Shown: one piece after another, positions 1 to 17,759 of the stretch | Numbering within the stretch: position 1 is the first letter of the stretch | Layout: each line of letters begins with the position of its first letter | NCBI RefSeq assembly: GCF_037176765.1 | Contig: NC_090026.1 | Span: forward strand, 132,182,752-132,246,751 | From: Anolis sagrei | Lineage: Eukaryota; Chordata; Lepidosauria; Squamata; Anolidae | Direction: 5' to 3' | Length of the DNA stretch: 64,000 bases | Position numbers and translations under genes: made by a program | Notes under the pieces: model-generated | What the model was told of the DNA's origin: nothing | Seen by the model: only the letters and a program-made list of their open reading frames with translations | Database searches by the model: none

Positions 1-212
1 TCGGAGTTGGATCGGCAGCCAGTGGAGCTGGCATAACAGGGGGGTGGTATGCTCCCTGTATGCCGCTCCGGTGAGCAATCTGGCTGCCCCCCGTTGGACT
101 AGTTGAAGTTTCCGAGCAGTCTTCAAGGGCAACCCCACGTAGAGTGCGTTGCAGTAATCCAACCGGGACGTGACAAGAGCGTGGACCACCGTGGCCAGAT
201 CCGACTTCAGCC
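1..212 (-). mobile_element. L2 LINE fragment
   Basis: Antisense to the L2 C-terminal coding region: the minus strand encodes the module around [11 protein letters not shown] and the LHW motif that open L2 copies at 7.4-8.4 kb and 19.4-20.1 kb also carry. It is cut by the window edge and lies in intron 3 of gene A. Confidence 0.75.
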
Positions 213-426
213 AATATTGCTTGCAATGCTTGTATATATGGGGAGACTCTGGTAGGTGCAATACCCCAAACCAAATATGATGGAAGATGGATGTCCAAGG
301 GTTATATATTTTTATATATAAGGTCAGCAATGGAGAAAATTCACTCTCTTAAAAGCTTCTAGTAAAGTCACAAATGCAAGCTACTTCTTTGATACCACGG
401 GATACCCAAATGTATCTACCTGGCTA

Positions 427-7096
<6,670 letters not shown>

Positions 7097-7191
7097 GGCC
7101 CCTCAGCCTCTTTCTCTCTTCTGTTGCCTCAGAAGGACTGACGCTCATAGACCTTCTCCAAGGAGCATAATAGCCTTAAGATCAACCCATA

Positions 7192-7204
7192 GTTAATGTT
7201 CAAC
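7192..7204. promoter_or_regulatory. HNF1-like site upstream of gene A exon 1
   Basis: GTTAATGTTCAAC matches the HNF1 palindrome GTTAATNATTAAC at all but two fixed positions and lies about 100 bases upstream of the ATG. HNF1 sites are common in liver CYP2 promoters. It is preserved in the distal copy near 11752. Inference only. Confidence 0.3.
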
Positions 7205-7306
7205 CACCATCTGTTCAATGATGGCTATAAAGTTTTGGAACTGAGCCTCGGTTTGTATTTTCAGCATCCTCTTCTTCTTTTTGATGACAGCAAAAGCCTT
7301 CTTTCC

Positions 7307-7378
7307 TTTGTATTGTCGAAGGCTTTCATGGCTGGAATCACTGGGTTGTTGTAGGTTTTTTCGGGCTATATGGCCTCG
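7307..7378 (+). mobile_element. Penelope-like arm, split by later insertions
   Basis: Left-arm sequence tgtattgtcgaagg to gggctatatggcc. It resumes after an L2 as atgttgtagag (8631-8642) and after a hAT as gcattatctcct (9380-9391), giving a nested series. Confidence 0.75.
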
Positions 7379-8630
7379 AGGGCCGGTCTCAGAAGGTGTT
7401 ACTGGGGGACTCCTGTTCTACCCCACAACCTTTATTTTGTGGGGTTCCTCAGGGTTCAATACTATCCCCCATGTTGTTTAACATCTACATGAAACCACTG
7501 GGCGAGATCATCCGGAGTTTCGGGGTGCGGTGTCATCTGTACGCAGATGATGTCCAACTCTGTCACTCCTTTCCACCTACTACTAAGGAGGCTGTCGAGG
7601 TCCTGAACCGGTGCTTGGCCGCTGTGACGGTCTGGATGGGGGCGAACAAATTGAAATTGAACCCAGACAAGACAGAGGTACTCCTGGTCAGTCGCAAGGC
7701 CGAACAGGGTATAGGGTTACAGCCTGTGTTAGACGGGGTCGCACTCCCCCTGAAGACACAGGTTCGCAGTTTGGGTGTGACCCTGGACTCATCGCTGAGC
7801 CTGGATCCCCAGGTTTCGGCGGTGACCAGGGGAGCATCCGCACAGTTAAGACTCGTGCGCCAACTGCGACCGTACCTTGGGAAGTCTGACTTGGCCACGG
7901 TAGTCCACGCTCTGGTTACATCCCGCCTTGACTACTGCAACGCTCTCTACGTGGGGTTGCCTTTGAAGACGGCCCGGAAGCTCCAACTAGTCCAACGGGC
8001 GGCAGCCATGGTATTAACAGGAGCAGGGCGCAGGGAGCATACAACTCCCCTGCTGTACCAGCTCCACTGGCTACCAATTAGCTACCGGGCCCAATTCAAA
8101 GTGCTGGCTTTGGCCTCTAAAGCCCTAAACGGTTCTGGCCCTACATATCTATCCGAACGTATCTTGGCCTATCAGCCCACCAAGACCCTAAGATCTTCGG
8201 GAGAGGCCCTTCTCTCCATCCCGCCTGCTTCACAGGTGCGGCTCGCGGGAACGAGAGACAGGGCCTTTTCTGTGGTGGCCCCGCGGCTTTGGAATGCCCT
8301 CCCTCTAGAGATAAGATCAGCCACCTCGCTGATGGCATTTCGGAAAAAACTGAAAACATGGATGTTTGAGCAAGCATTCGGCTAATCCGATGCGATGAAG
8401 TTTTTGATCAAGGACTGGCAATCATAGACAACGAAATTGGATTATGATTTTAATTAAGAGATGCATTGGTCTGTATTGGTGGCCCAATACTGTGTATTGT
8501 ATATGTATGTGTTTTATATTTTTAATCGGAATTATTGTTGTTTTAAATGTTGTAAACCGCAATGAGTCGCCGTTTTAGGCTGAGATATTAGCGGTATACA
8601 AGTGTACTAAATAAATAAATAAATAAATAA
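7379..8630 (+). mobile_element. L2 LINE with open reverse transcriptase 3' part
   Basis: An open frame of 329 codons (7396-8385) encodes GVPQGSILSPMLFN, the catalytic YADD, the thumb and the C-terminal module ([35 protein letters not shown]), then a 3' UTR and an AAATAAAT tail. It is 5'-truncated and inserted in a Penelope-like arm. The open frame suggests a fairly recent insertion. Confidence 0.9.
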
Positions 8631-8642
8631 AATGTTGTAGAG

Positions 8643-9371
8643 CAGTGTTTCTCAACCTTCCTAATACCGTGACCCCTACATACAGTCCCTCATGTGGTGG
8701 TGACCCCCAACCATAATATTGTTTTCGTTTCTACTTCATCACAGTCATTTTACTACTGTTATAAATCATAATGTAAATATCTGATGTGCAGGATGCATTT
8801 TCATTCACTGGACCAGACTGGGCACAAACTCCCAATACACCCAAGTGTGAATACTAGTGGGGTTGGGGGAGGATTGATTTTGTAATTTGGGAGTTGTAGT
8901 TGCTGGGATTTATAGTTCACTTATAATCAAAGAGCATTCTGAACTCCACCAGCGATGGATTTGAACTAAACTTGGCTCCCATGACCAATGGAAAACAATG
9001 GAAGGGTTTGATGAGCATTGACCTTGAGTTTGGGAGTTGTAGTTCACTTATATCCAGAGAGCACTGTGGACTCATGCAATGGTAGATCTGGAACAACTTG
9101 GTATGAATACTCAATATGCCCAAATGTGAACACCGGTGGAGTCTGGGGAAAATAGATCTTGACATTTGGGAGTTGTAGTTGCTGGGATTTATAGTTCATT
9201 ACAATCAAATAACTTTCTGAACTCCACCAACGACAGAATTGGCTCCAACTTCCCACATGGAATCCCCATGACCATCAGAAAATACTGTGTTTTCTGATGG
9301 TCTTTGGCGACCCCTCTGATACCCCCTCGCGACCCCCTCAGGGGTCCCGACCGCCAGGTTGAGAAACACTG
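8643..9371 (+). mobile_element. Non-autonomous hAT element (Charlie-like), 729 bp
   Basis: Terminal inverted repeats CAGTGTTTCTCAACCT and AGGTTGAGAAACACTG are bounded by a perfect 8-bp target duplication TTGTAGAG (8635-8642 and 9372-9379). The interior has repeated gggagttgtagtt modules and no transposase. From memory the 5' end resembles the OposCharlie1/URR1 group, which is known for spread among tetrapods. Confidence 0.9.
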
Positions 9372-9390
9372 TTGTAGAGGCATTATCTCC

Positions 9391-9873
9391 TAGAATCATA
9401 GAATCATAGAATCAAAGAGTTGGAAGAGACCTCATGGGCCATCCAGTCCAACCCCATTTTGCCAAGAAGCAGGAATATTGCATTCAAATCACCCCTGACA
9501 GATGGCCATCCAGCCTCTGCTTAAAAGCTTCCAAAGAAGGAGCCTCCACCACACTCCGGGGCAGAGAGTTCCACTGCTGAATGGCTCTCACAGTCAGGAA
9601 GTTCTTCCTAATGTTCAGATGGAATCTCCTCTCTTGTAGTTTGAAGCCATTCTTCCCTTGCGTCCTAGTCTCCAGGGAAGCAGAAAACAAGCTTGCTCCC
9701 TCCTCCTCCCTGTGGCTTCTTCTCACATATTTATACATGTCTATCATGTCTCCTCTCAGCCTTCTCTTCTTCAGGCTAAACATGCCCAGCTCCTTAAGCC
9801 GCTCCTCATAGGGCTTGTTCTTCAGACCCTTGATCATTTTAGTCGCCCTCCTCTGGACACATTCCAGCTTGTC
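9391..9873 (-). mobile_element. CR1 LINE, duplicated copy
   Basis: Orthologous by duplication to 5459-5941, sharing the junction to ctctacgtggggttgcc. The antisense coding end remains largely open ([10 protein letters not shown] type motifs on the minus strand). Confidence 0.9.
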
Positions 9874-11199
9874 TCTACGTGGGGTTGCCTCTGAAGACTG
9901 CTCAGAAGCTTCAAATGGTCCAACGATCGGCAGCCAGGATGTTAACAGGAGTGGCACTCAGGGAGCACACCACTCCACTGCTGCGGCAGCTCCACTGGCT
10001 GCCAATTTGCTACTGGGCACAATTCAAGGTGCTGGCTTTAGCCTTTAAAGCCCTAGACGGTTCTGGCCCGACCTACCTGTCCGAACGCGTCTCCTCCTAT
10101 GAACCAGTTAGGACATTAAGATCGTCTGGGGAGGACCTGCTCTTGATCCCGCTGGCTTCACAAGCACGTCTGGTGGGAATGAGAGACAGGGCCTTCTCAG
10201 TGGTGGCCCCTCGGCTGTGGAACGCCCTTCCTACAGAAATCAGATCGGCCCCCTCCTTGCTGGCATTCCGGAGGAAAGTAAAGACCTGGCTGTTTGAACA
10301 GGCATTCGACTAAGGAGTGTGATTGATTGATTATTGGAACACGGAATAATGGATAACGATACAGAATGGGGGACGCCTGGCTCGAGAGCAGTACGTGTGA
10401 AAAGGATCTTGGAGTCCTCGTGGACAACAAGTTAAACATGAGCCAACAATGTGATGTGGCGGCAAAAAAAGCCAATGGGATTTTGCCTGCATCAAGAGGA
10501 GCATAGTGTCTAGATCTAGGGAAGTCATGCTCCCCATGCTCTATTCTGCTTTGGTTAGGGCACACCTGGAATATTGTGTCCAATTCTGGGCACCACAATT
10601 CAAGAGAGATATTGACAAGCTGGAATGTATCCAGAGGAGGGCGACTAAAATGATCAAGGGTCTGGAGAACAAGCCCTATGAGGAGCGGCTTAGGGAACTG
10701 GGCATGTTTAGCCTGAAGAAGAGAAGGCTGAGAGGAGATATGATAGCCATGTATAAATATGTGAGAGGAAGCCACAGGGAGGAGGAGGGAGCAAGCTCGT
10801 TTTCTGCTTCCTTGGAGACTAGGACGCAAGGGAACAATGGCTTCAAACTACAAGAGAGGAGATTCCACCTGAACATGAGGAAGAACTTCCTGACTGTGAG
10901 AGCCGTTCAGCAGTGGAACTCTCTGCCCTGGAGTGTGGTGCAGGCTCCTTCTTTGGAAGCTTTTAAACAGAGGCTGGATGGCCATCTGTCAGGGGTGATT
11001 TGAATGCAATATTCCTGCTTCTTGGCACAATGGGGTTGGACTGGATGGCCCATGAGGTCTCTTCCAACTCTTTGATTCTATGATTCTATGATTCTAACGA
11101 GTTTGGATTCTGATTTCATGGATGAGACCTGATGGATTTGTTATATTGATGTAGTGATGTATTGATATTGATGTTTAATGATTTGTGGTGCTATTGCTT
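9874..11199 (+). mobile_element. L2 LINE 3' part, duplicated copy, split by CR1
   Basis: An open stretch at 9879-10313 encodes the L2 C-terminal domain ending LFEQAFD. The 3' UTR is split by the CR1 at 10360-11096, with taacg on both sides. The distal UTR and A-rich tail are missing compared with 6523-6638. Confidence 0.85.
10360..11096 (+). mobile_element. CR1 LINE, young 5'-truncated copy
   Basis: The 165-codon open stretch at 10506-11003 encodes [16 protein letters not shown] to the CR1 C terminus, followed by the 3' UTR and octamer tail. It is absent from the proximal duplicate, so it inserted after the duplication. Confidence 0.9.
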
Positions 11200-11483
11200 T
11201 TCGTAGAAGGGGTCAATGACAGTTAAAGCAGCATCAAGCCTCTCTAAACGTGTAGTGTAGATACATTGCCCTCTAATTTGTTCATGCTGGAGAATTCTAG
11301 AGTTGGAAGAAACCACAAGAGCCATCCAGTCCAACCCCCAGAAAGATACAACCAAAGCTTTCCTTGCTCACCCTGAGGAAGGACAATTCAGTTGTGGGTC
11401 TTCAACAATGTGAGGGATGCAGAGGTCCTAAAACTGGGGTCAAAATTGAAGGCACACTTCTCCTCAGAATTGGCAGCCCTTAC

Positions 11484-11656
11484 CTTCTTCAGCCGCTCTG
11501 CAACATTGGTAGCCTTCAGCTGGAGGAGGTTCCCAAGGACCGGGAGCGGCGTTGGACCCGGAGGCCAGTTTTTCTCTTGGCCTCTACCTTCCTCCAGGCC
11601 ATTAGAAGGACCAGGCAGACCACCAAGAAGATGGTCGTGGTCCCCAAAAGGTCCAT
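11484..11656 (-). pseudogene. Duplicated CYP2 exon 1 (frameshifted)
   Basis: A second copy of gene A exon 1, 173 instead of 174 bases. One base is lost where the proximal copy reads tttttcatcttgg and this one tttttctcttgg, shifting the frame between the anchor hinge (RKVEAK) and the proline-rich hinge (NWPPGP). The start codon (11654-11656) and donor site remain. Transcription from here could still add a non-coding first exon. It is not a usable first coding exon as read. Confidence 0.8.
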
Positions 11657-11829
11657 GGCCCCTCAGCCTCTTTCTCTCTTCTGTTGCCTCAGGACTGACG
11701 CTCATAGACCTTCCCCATGGAGCATAATAGTCTTAAGATAAACCCATAGTTAATGTTCAACCACCATCTGATCAATGATGGCTATAAAGTTTTGGAACTG
11801 AGCCTGGGTTTGTATTTTCAGCATCCTCT

Positions 11830-13058
11830 AGCGGAAGTCATTTCGGAACCATTGGCAACCATCTTTGAGAGTTCTTGGAGAACGGGAGAAGTTCCAGCAG
11901 ATTGGAGGAGGGCCAATGTGGTCCCAATCTTCAAGAAGGGAAAAAAGGATGACCCAAACAACTACCGTCTGGTCAGCCTCACGTCCATACCGGGCAAGAT
12001 TCTGGAAAAGATTGTTAAGGAAGCGGTCTGCAAACACTTAGAAACAAATGCGGTCATCGCTAATAGTCAACACGGATTTATCAAAAACAAGTCATGCCAG
12101 ACTAATCTGATCTCTTTCTTCGATAGAGCTACAAGCTGGGTAGATGCGGGGAATGCCGTGGATGTAGCGTACCTGGATTTCAGGAAGGCCTTCGACAAGG
12201 TCCCCCATGACCTTCTGGCAAGGAAACTAGTCCAATGTGGGCAAGGCAAAACTACGGTGAGGTGGATCTGGAATTGGTTAAGTGGACGAACACAGAGAGT
12301 GCTCACTAATGCTTCCTCTTCATCTTGGAAAGAAGTGACAAGTGGAGTGCCGCAGGGTTCCGTCCTGGGCCCGGTCCTGTTCAACATCTTTATTAATGAC
12401 TTAGATGAAGGGCTAGAAGGCAGGATCATCAAGTTTGCAGACGACACCAAATTGGGAGGGAGAGCCAATAGTCCAGAGGACAGGAGCAGAATTCAAAACG
12501 ATCTTGACAGATTAGAGAGATGGGCCAAAACTAACAAAATGAAGTTCAACAGTGACAAATGCAAGATACTCCACTTTGGCAGGAAAAATGAAATGCAAAG
12601 ATACAGAATGGGGGACAACGCCTGGCTCGAGAGCAGTACGTGTGAAAAAGATCTTGGAGTCCTCGTGGACAACAAGTTAGACATGAGCCAACAATGTGAT
12701 GTGGCAGCAAAAAAAGCCAATGGGATTTTGGCCTGCATCAAGAGGAGCCTAGTGTCTAGATCTAAGGAAGTAATGCTACCCCTCTATTGTGCTTTGGTTA
12801 GACCACATCTGGAATATTGTGTCCAATTCTGGGCACCACAATTCAAGAGAGATATTGACAAGCTGGAATGTGTCCAGAGGAGGGCGACTAAAATGATCAA
12901 GGGTCTGGAGAACAAGCCCTATGAGGAGCGGCTTAGGGAACTGGGCATGTTTAGCCTGAAGAAGAGAAGGCTGAGAGGAGATATGATAGCCATGTATAAA
13001 TATGTGGGAGGAAGCCACAGGGAGGAGGGAGCAAGCTTGTTTTCTGCTTCCATCAAAG
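11830..13058 (+). mobile_element. CR1 LINE with open reverse transcriptase
   Basis: The longest open frame in the window (11753-13168; CR1 part from about 11830) encodes a nearly full CR1 reverse transcriptase: [43 protein letters not shown], the catalytic FADD and the C-terminal module. It lacks the 5' endonuclease part and ends abruptly at 13058 against another CR1 in opposite orientation. Confidence 0.9.
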
Positions 13059-13062
13059 AGAG

Positions 13063-13448
13063 GAATCATAGAATCATAGAATCAAAGAGTTGGAAGAGAC
13101 CCCATGGGCCATCCAGTCCAACCCCATTCTGCCAAGAAGCAGGAATATTGCATTCAAATCACCCCTGACAGATGGCCATCCAGCCTCTGCTTAAAAGCTT
13201 CCAAAGAAGGAGCCTCCACCACACTCCGGGGCAGAGAGTTCCACTGCTGAACGGCTCTCACAGTCAGGAAGTTCTTCCTCATGTTCAGATGGAATCTCCT
13301 CTCTTGTAGTTTGAAGCCATTCTTCCCTTGCGTCCTAGTCTCCAGGGAAGCAGAAAACAAGCTTGCTCCCTTCTCCTCCCTGTGGCTTCCTCTCACATAT
13401 TTATACATGGCTATCATATCCCATTTCAGCCTTCTCTTCTTCAGGCTA
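13063..13448 (-). mobile_element. CR1 LINE 3' end
   Basis: Octamer tail at the left, then antisense CR1 C-terminal coding sequence. It faces the plus-oriented CR1 ending at 13058, making a tail-to-tail pair. Confidence 0.85.
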
Positions 13449-13611
13449 ACTGAAGAGTGAGGTTGACAACATCATTGGTAGTGAGGTTGACAACAATGAT
13501 GTTGTCAACCTCACTCCTTCTCAGGATGCTTGCCATAGATGCAGGCAAAACGTCAGGAGAGAATGCCTCTAGAACATGGCCATATAGCCCGAAAAAACCT
13601 ACAACAACCCA
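13449..13611 (-). mobile_element. Penelope-like arm with a small palindrome
   Basis: A short inverted repeat (gaggttgacaacatcattg and its complement) leads into the right arm: ctcaggatgcttgcc, caggcaaaacgtc, ending cctacaacaaccca at 13611. Confidence 0.65.
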
Positions 13612-13918
13612 CTTCTTTGCTTCTAGGGCCTAAAATACACGATCATCTCATCCTGTCACTCCACAGCACCAAATAGGTTTTCCACCCTATTCACCAACAC
13701 AATGTGCCTTCCATATTAACCTAGTCTAGCTAAAAAGATGAATAGGTAGTGGATAGTGGACTACATGACCTATCCCCCTTTGTGCCATCCCTGCAAGACT
13801 TGCATCCTATTGAAGGTCCCATGGCCCCTAATTTTGTGACTAAACGTTTGGTAGCTCCTGGAATACCTCAACCATTTTTTGGTTAACTAGAAAAGTGAAA
13901 TGTTGACTTGAAAGCTGT
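13612..13918. other. No gene recognised
   Basis: Unique-looking intergenic sequence between retroelements; neither repeat nor coding signature seen. Confidence 0.4.
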
Positions 13919-14668
13919 CATAGAATCATAGACTCAAAGAGTTGGAAGAGACCTCCTGGGCCATCCAGTCCAACCCCATTCTGCCAAGAAGCAGTAATAT
14001 TACATTCAAATCACCCCTGACAGATGGCCATCCAGCCTCTGTTTAAAAGCTTCCAAAGAAGGAGCCTCCACCACACTCCGGGGCAGAGAGTTCCACTGCT
14101 GAACGGCTCTCACAGTCAGGAAGTTCTTCCTCATGTTCAGATGGAATCCCCTCTCTTGTAGTTTGAAGCCATTCTTCCCTTGCGTCCTAGTCTCCAGGGA
14201 AGCAGAAAACAAGCTTGCTCCCTCCTCCCTGTGCCTTCCTATCACATATTTATACATGGCTATCATATCTCTTCTCAGCCCTCTTTTCTTCAGGCTAAAC
14301 ATGCCCAGCTCCTTAAGCCACTCCTCATAGGGCCTGTTCTCCAGACCCTTGATCATTTTAGTCGCCCTCCTCTGGAGACATTCCAGCTTGTCAATCTCTC
14401 TCTTGAATTGTGGTGCCCAGAATTGGACACAATATTCCAGGTGTGGTCTCACCAAAGCAGAATAGAGCATGAGGAGCATGACTTCCCTAGATCTAGACAC
14501 TAGGCTCCTATTGATGCAGGCCAAAATCCCATTGGCTTTTTTGCCGCCACATCCCATTCCTGGCTCATGTTCCCCTTCCTCCCCACGAGGACTCCAAGAT
14601 CTTTTTCACACGTAGTGCTCTCAAGCCAGGCGTCCCCCATTCTGTATCTTTGCATTTCGTTTTTTCTG
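13919..14668 (-). mobile_element. CR1 LINE, 5'-truncated
   Basis: Octamer tail at 13919, C-terminal coding sequence largely open on the minus strand (14006-14557), extending to the tgcatttcgtttttt region near 14668. Confidence 0.9.
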
Positions 14669-15065
14669 TCCATGCTGAATGGAGGAACCCAGGAACAAGG
14701 AGTTCATGCTATTTTTGTAGAGAGGAGTCCATAATTCAATTTCTATTGCTCATAGTAGAACCATAGGACTGAAGACTTGGAAGGGATCCCAAGAGTCATC
14801 TAGTCCAACCTTCTCCTGGTGTAGAAATCCACAGCTAATGCACCCTAATAAGTTTCAAACCTCCTTCTTCTGCACTTGAGGGACATGCAGCTAGAAAGAT
14901 GGAAGATTACTTCACTATATGACCACAGCTGCAAAATTGTGGTATGTGAAAAGATGGAAGAATTCAACCCTACTTACCATGGAAGACTAATGGATGAAGC
15001 TGTTTGAGTAGAAATGAGCAAAACAAATGCCAATGTGCTCATACACCTCTGGACATCTTCTAGCA
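14669..15065. other. Intergenic sequence with an old CR1 tail
   Basis: 14757-14815 is a diverged CR1 3' end in minus orientation (tagaaccataggactgaag). The rest is unassigned. Confidence 0.4.
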
Positions 15066-15262
15066 GGCCTCATCTCCATCTCCATCTCCATCTCCATCTC
15101 CATCATCTCCATCATCTCCATCATCTCCATCATCTCCATCATCTCCATCATCTCCTCCATCTCCTCCATCTCCTCCATCTCCTCCATCTCCTCCATCTCC
15201 TTCTCCTTCTCCTTCTCCTCCTCCTCCTCCTCCTCCTCCTCCTCCTCCTCCTCCTCCTCCTT
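15066..15262. repeat. Pyrimidine-rich microsatellite (CATCTC / CTCCAT / CTC)
   Basis: Successive blocks of catctc, catcatctc, ctccat and pure CTC triplets form a strongly strand-biased tract. Apparent open frames of Leu, Ser or Glu repeats are artefacts of this. Confidence 0.95.
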
Positions 15263-15265
15263 CAT

Positions 15266-15897
15266 TTCAAACATTTGTACCCTGCCCTTCTCAACCCTTG
15301 GAGGGGGACTCAGGGTGGCTTACAGCCATCAGCAATTCGATGCCCCCACATAAAAAATATGGCAAAACACAATTGCATGATAAGTAAAATATTAAATTAA
15401 ATTAAAAATCCATTTAAGATAATATTAAATGGTTGGCCATATCCAAATCCAAATTCTGTGACCAACAAGTCAGTCCAAAGTCTGTCCATAGTCAGTTCTC
15501 CATAACATTGTCATCATTGTTGTTAGCCTGCTACCCAAATGCCTGGTCCCACAACCATGTGTTCAAGTTCTTCCTTGAACACATGGTTCAAGGAAAGGAG
15601 GGATGTAGGTGACCTAATTTTGCTGGAGAGTGCATTCCACAGGCAGGGGCCACCACCGAGAAGGCCCTGTCTCTTGTCCCCACCAAATACATTTGCGACG
15701 GAGGTGGGATCGAGAGCAGGGCCTCCCCAGAAGATCTTAAGCTCCAAGCCAGGATGTAGAGGGAGATACATTCTGACAAGTAAGCTGTGCTGGAACTGTA
15801 TAGGGCTTTATAGGTCAAGACCAGCACTTTGAATTGTGCTTGAAAATGGGCCAGCAGCCAGTGGAGCTGACACAACTGGGGTGGTGGTGGTGGTGGT
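15266..15897 (-). mobile_element. L2 LINE, 3' UTR and C-terminal part
   Basis: The minus strand reads L2 C-terminal coding sequence ([30 protein letters not shown]) running into the L2 3' UTR box ttgtaccctgcccttctc. It is diverged compared with 7.4-8.6 kb. Confidence 0.75.
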
Positions 15898-15906
15898 ATG
15901 CTCCCT

Positions 15907-16665
15907 GCATTTATTTATTTATTTATTTAAAAGTTTTATATACCGGTCTTCTCACCTCTCTTGAGGGACTCAGGCTGGTTTCCAACCATAATATCACAGA
16001 CAATCAATAAAACAACATAATTCATATTACAGTAAAACATTAAAACAGCAATTACAATCAATAACTACAATGGTCAGTCGTCACACTAAAATCGTTCATC
16101 ATCCTCCTTCCATATCTCAGGGTGTTGACTCACTCATCGAATGCCTGTCTCCATAGCCAAGTCTTCACCTGTTTCCTAAACATCAGGATAGAAGGGGCGG
16201 TTCTGATCTCCAGTGGGAGAGAGTTCCAGATCTGAGGGGCCACCATCGAGAAGGCCCTGTCCCTCATCCCCACCAGCCATGATTGTGCAGGCGGTGGGAC
16301 CGAGAGCAGGGCCCCTCCAGACGATCTTAGTAATCTTGATGGTTCGTAGGGGAGAATACGTTAGGAGAGGTAAACCGGGCCGGAGTCGTTTAGGGCTTTA
16401 TAGGTTAACACCAGCACTTTGAATTGTGCTCGGAAGCTAATTGGCAGCCAGTGGAGCTGGTGTAACAGCAGAGTGGTGTGCTCCCTGTACCCAGCACCCG
16501 TTAGTAGTCTGGCTGCCGAGCGTATGTATGACACTCCAGTGAGTAATGTAGCAGCTGCCTGTTGGACTAGTTGAAGTTTCCGAATAGTCCTCAAGGGCAA
16601 CCCCACGTAGAGCATGTTGCAGTAATCTATTCTGTAAGGTACTTGAAGTTCCCTTCAATTCAGGA
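15907..16665 (-). mobile_element. L2 LINE, second minus copy
   Basis: Opens with the complement of the AAATAAAT tail (atttatttatttattt at 15909), followed by the 3' UTR and antisense coding sequence to the LYVGLPL region near 16615. There is a local duplication around 16490-16560. Confidence 0.75.
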
Positions 16666-17040
16666 TGCAAGAAGTGCATGGACCACCGTGACCAGATCAG
16701 ATCTCCCAAGATACGGGCACAATATCCTCCTGAAACTGGAGTGCAGAACGGGACACAGATGCATTCCATGTAAGGTCTCACCACCTCCAGCTGTAGGGGA
16801 ACGTGGGGCGTCCTTCCACTACTGGTCCCTTGCTATATTGGAAAGGAGGGGCAGCATCAAGCTCGGTATTGCCAATGCAAGAAAAGAATGAGCAGGTGGC
16901 CAAACCGCTGCATAAAAGTTGCCTGAACTCTGTTTCCCAAAAAAAGACCAAGACTGTTTACTGGCTATTTTATTTAAAAACGGAGAATAGAAAAAAAGAA
17001 AGAATACATTACCAACAATGACATGGGTTATATTAGAAAT
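16666..17040. other. No gene recognised
   Basis: Contains L2-like remnants to about 16800 (accaccgtgaccagatc), then unassigned A-rich sequence. Confidence 0.35.
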
Positions 17041-17050
17041 ATTGAGGATT

Positions 17051-17398
17051 GTATCATCGAAGGCTTTCATGGCTGGAATCACTGGGTTGCTGTAGGTATT
17101 TCAGTCTATATGGCCATGTTCTAGAAGCATTCTCTCCTGACGTTTCGCCTGCATCTATGAGGATGCCTCTGAGGATGCTTGCCATAGATGCGGGTGAAAT
17201 GTCAGGAGAGAATGCTTCTAGAACCAGTCTATATGGCCATGTTCTAGAAGCATTCTCTCCTGACGTTTCGCCTGCATCTATGGCAAGCATCCTCAGAGGT
17301 TATGAGGATGCCTCTGAGGATGCTTGCCATAGATGCGGGTGAAATGTCAGGAGAGAATGCTTCTAGAACATGGGCCCGATAAACCTACAATAACTCAA
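17051..17398. mobile_element. Penelope-like compound foldback with target duplication
   Basis: Two left-arm and two right-arm pieces alternate, giving nested inverted repeats around the CTGAGGA/GAAA boxes. A perfect 10-bp direct repeat ATTGAGGATT (17041-17050 and 17399-17408) bounds the whole unit, indicating it inserted in this form. Confidence 0.75.
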
Positions 17399-17497
17399 AT
17401 TGAGGATTATCGGAATATATTAGTAGACAAAATGTCACCAAGAGGAACAATTATTCTATGCAAAGCAAGGTGCAGTTCTGTTCTCACTAAGGGTGCA

Positions 17498-17705
17498 TCT
17501 ATACATGATTGAATGGATGCAGTATGACACCACCTTGACTGCCATGGATCTATGCTATGGAGTCCTGCAAGTTGTAGTTTAGTGAGGCATGCCCACTCTT
17601 GGGCTAAAAAGAGTAAAGATCTTGCAAAACTAAAACTCCCAGGATAGCATTGAATAGATAAGGTAGCTCCAAACTGCATTCATTTTACACCATAAATACA
17701 CCCAA
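17498..17705. mobile_element. Palindromic MITE
   Basis: Inverted ends gggtgcatctata and complementary sequence near 17700 flank a hairpin with a gttgtagttt / aaactaaaactcccagg pair. The same family occurs at 26509-26722 and 35763-36095. No transposase. Confidence 0.6.
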
Positions 17706-17759
17706 AGACTGGCTAAACTAGTGGAACATGAAACAAGTGATTGTAAAGCTCCAGATTGT

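Larger units (their letters stand above)
9391..11829. repeat. Segmental duplication, distal copy (contains the dead exon 1)
   Basis: Copy of 5461-7273. It includes a CR1 in minus orientation (9391-9873), L2 3' sequence (9874-10359 and 11097-11199) and the exon 1 region (11200-11829). A CR1 at 10360-11096 is private to this copy. Confidence 0.85.

Noticed and set aside
7396-8385. Host gene of 329 codons
   Set aside because: L2 LINE reverse transcriptase 3' part with the typical tail.
11753-13168. Host gene of 471 codons
   Set aside because: The product is a CR1 reverse transcriptase; the first codons lie in CYP2 upstream sequence and the last in an unrelated CR1.
15014-15400. Leucine/histidine and serine/isoleucine repeat proteins
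   Set aside because: Translation of the pyrimidine-rich microsatellite in different frames.
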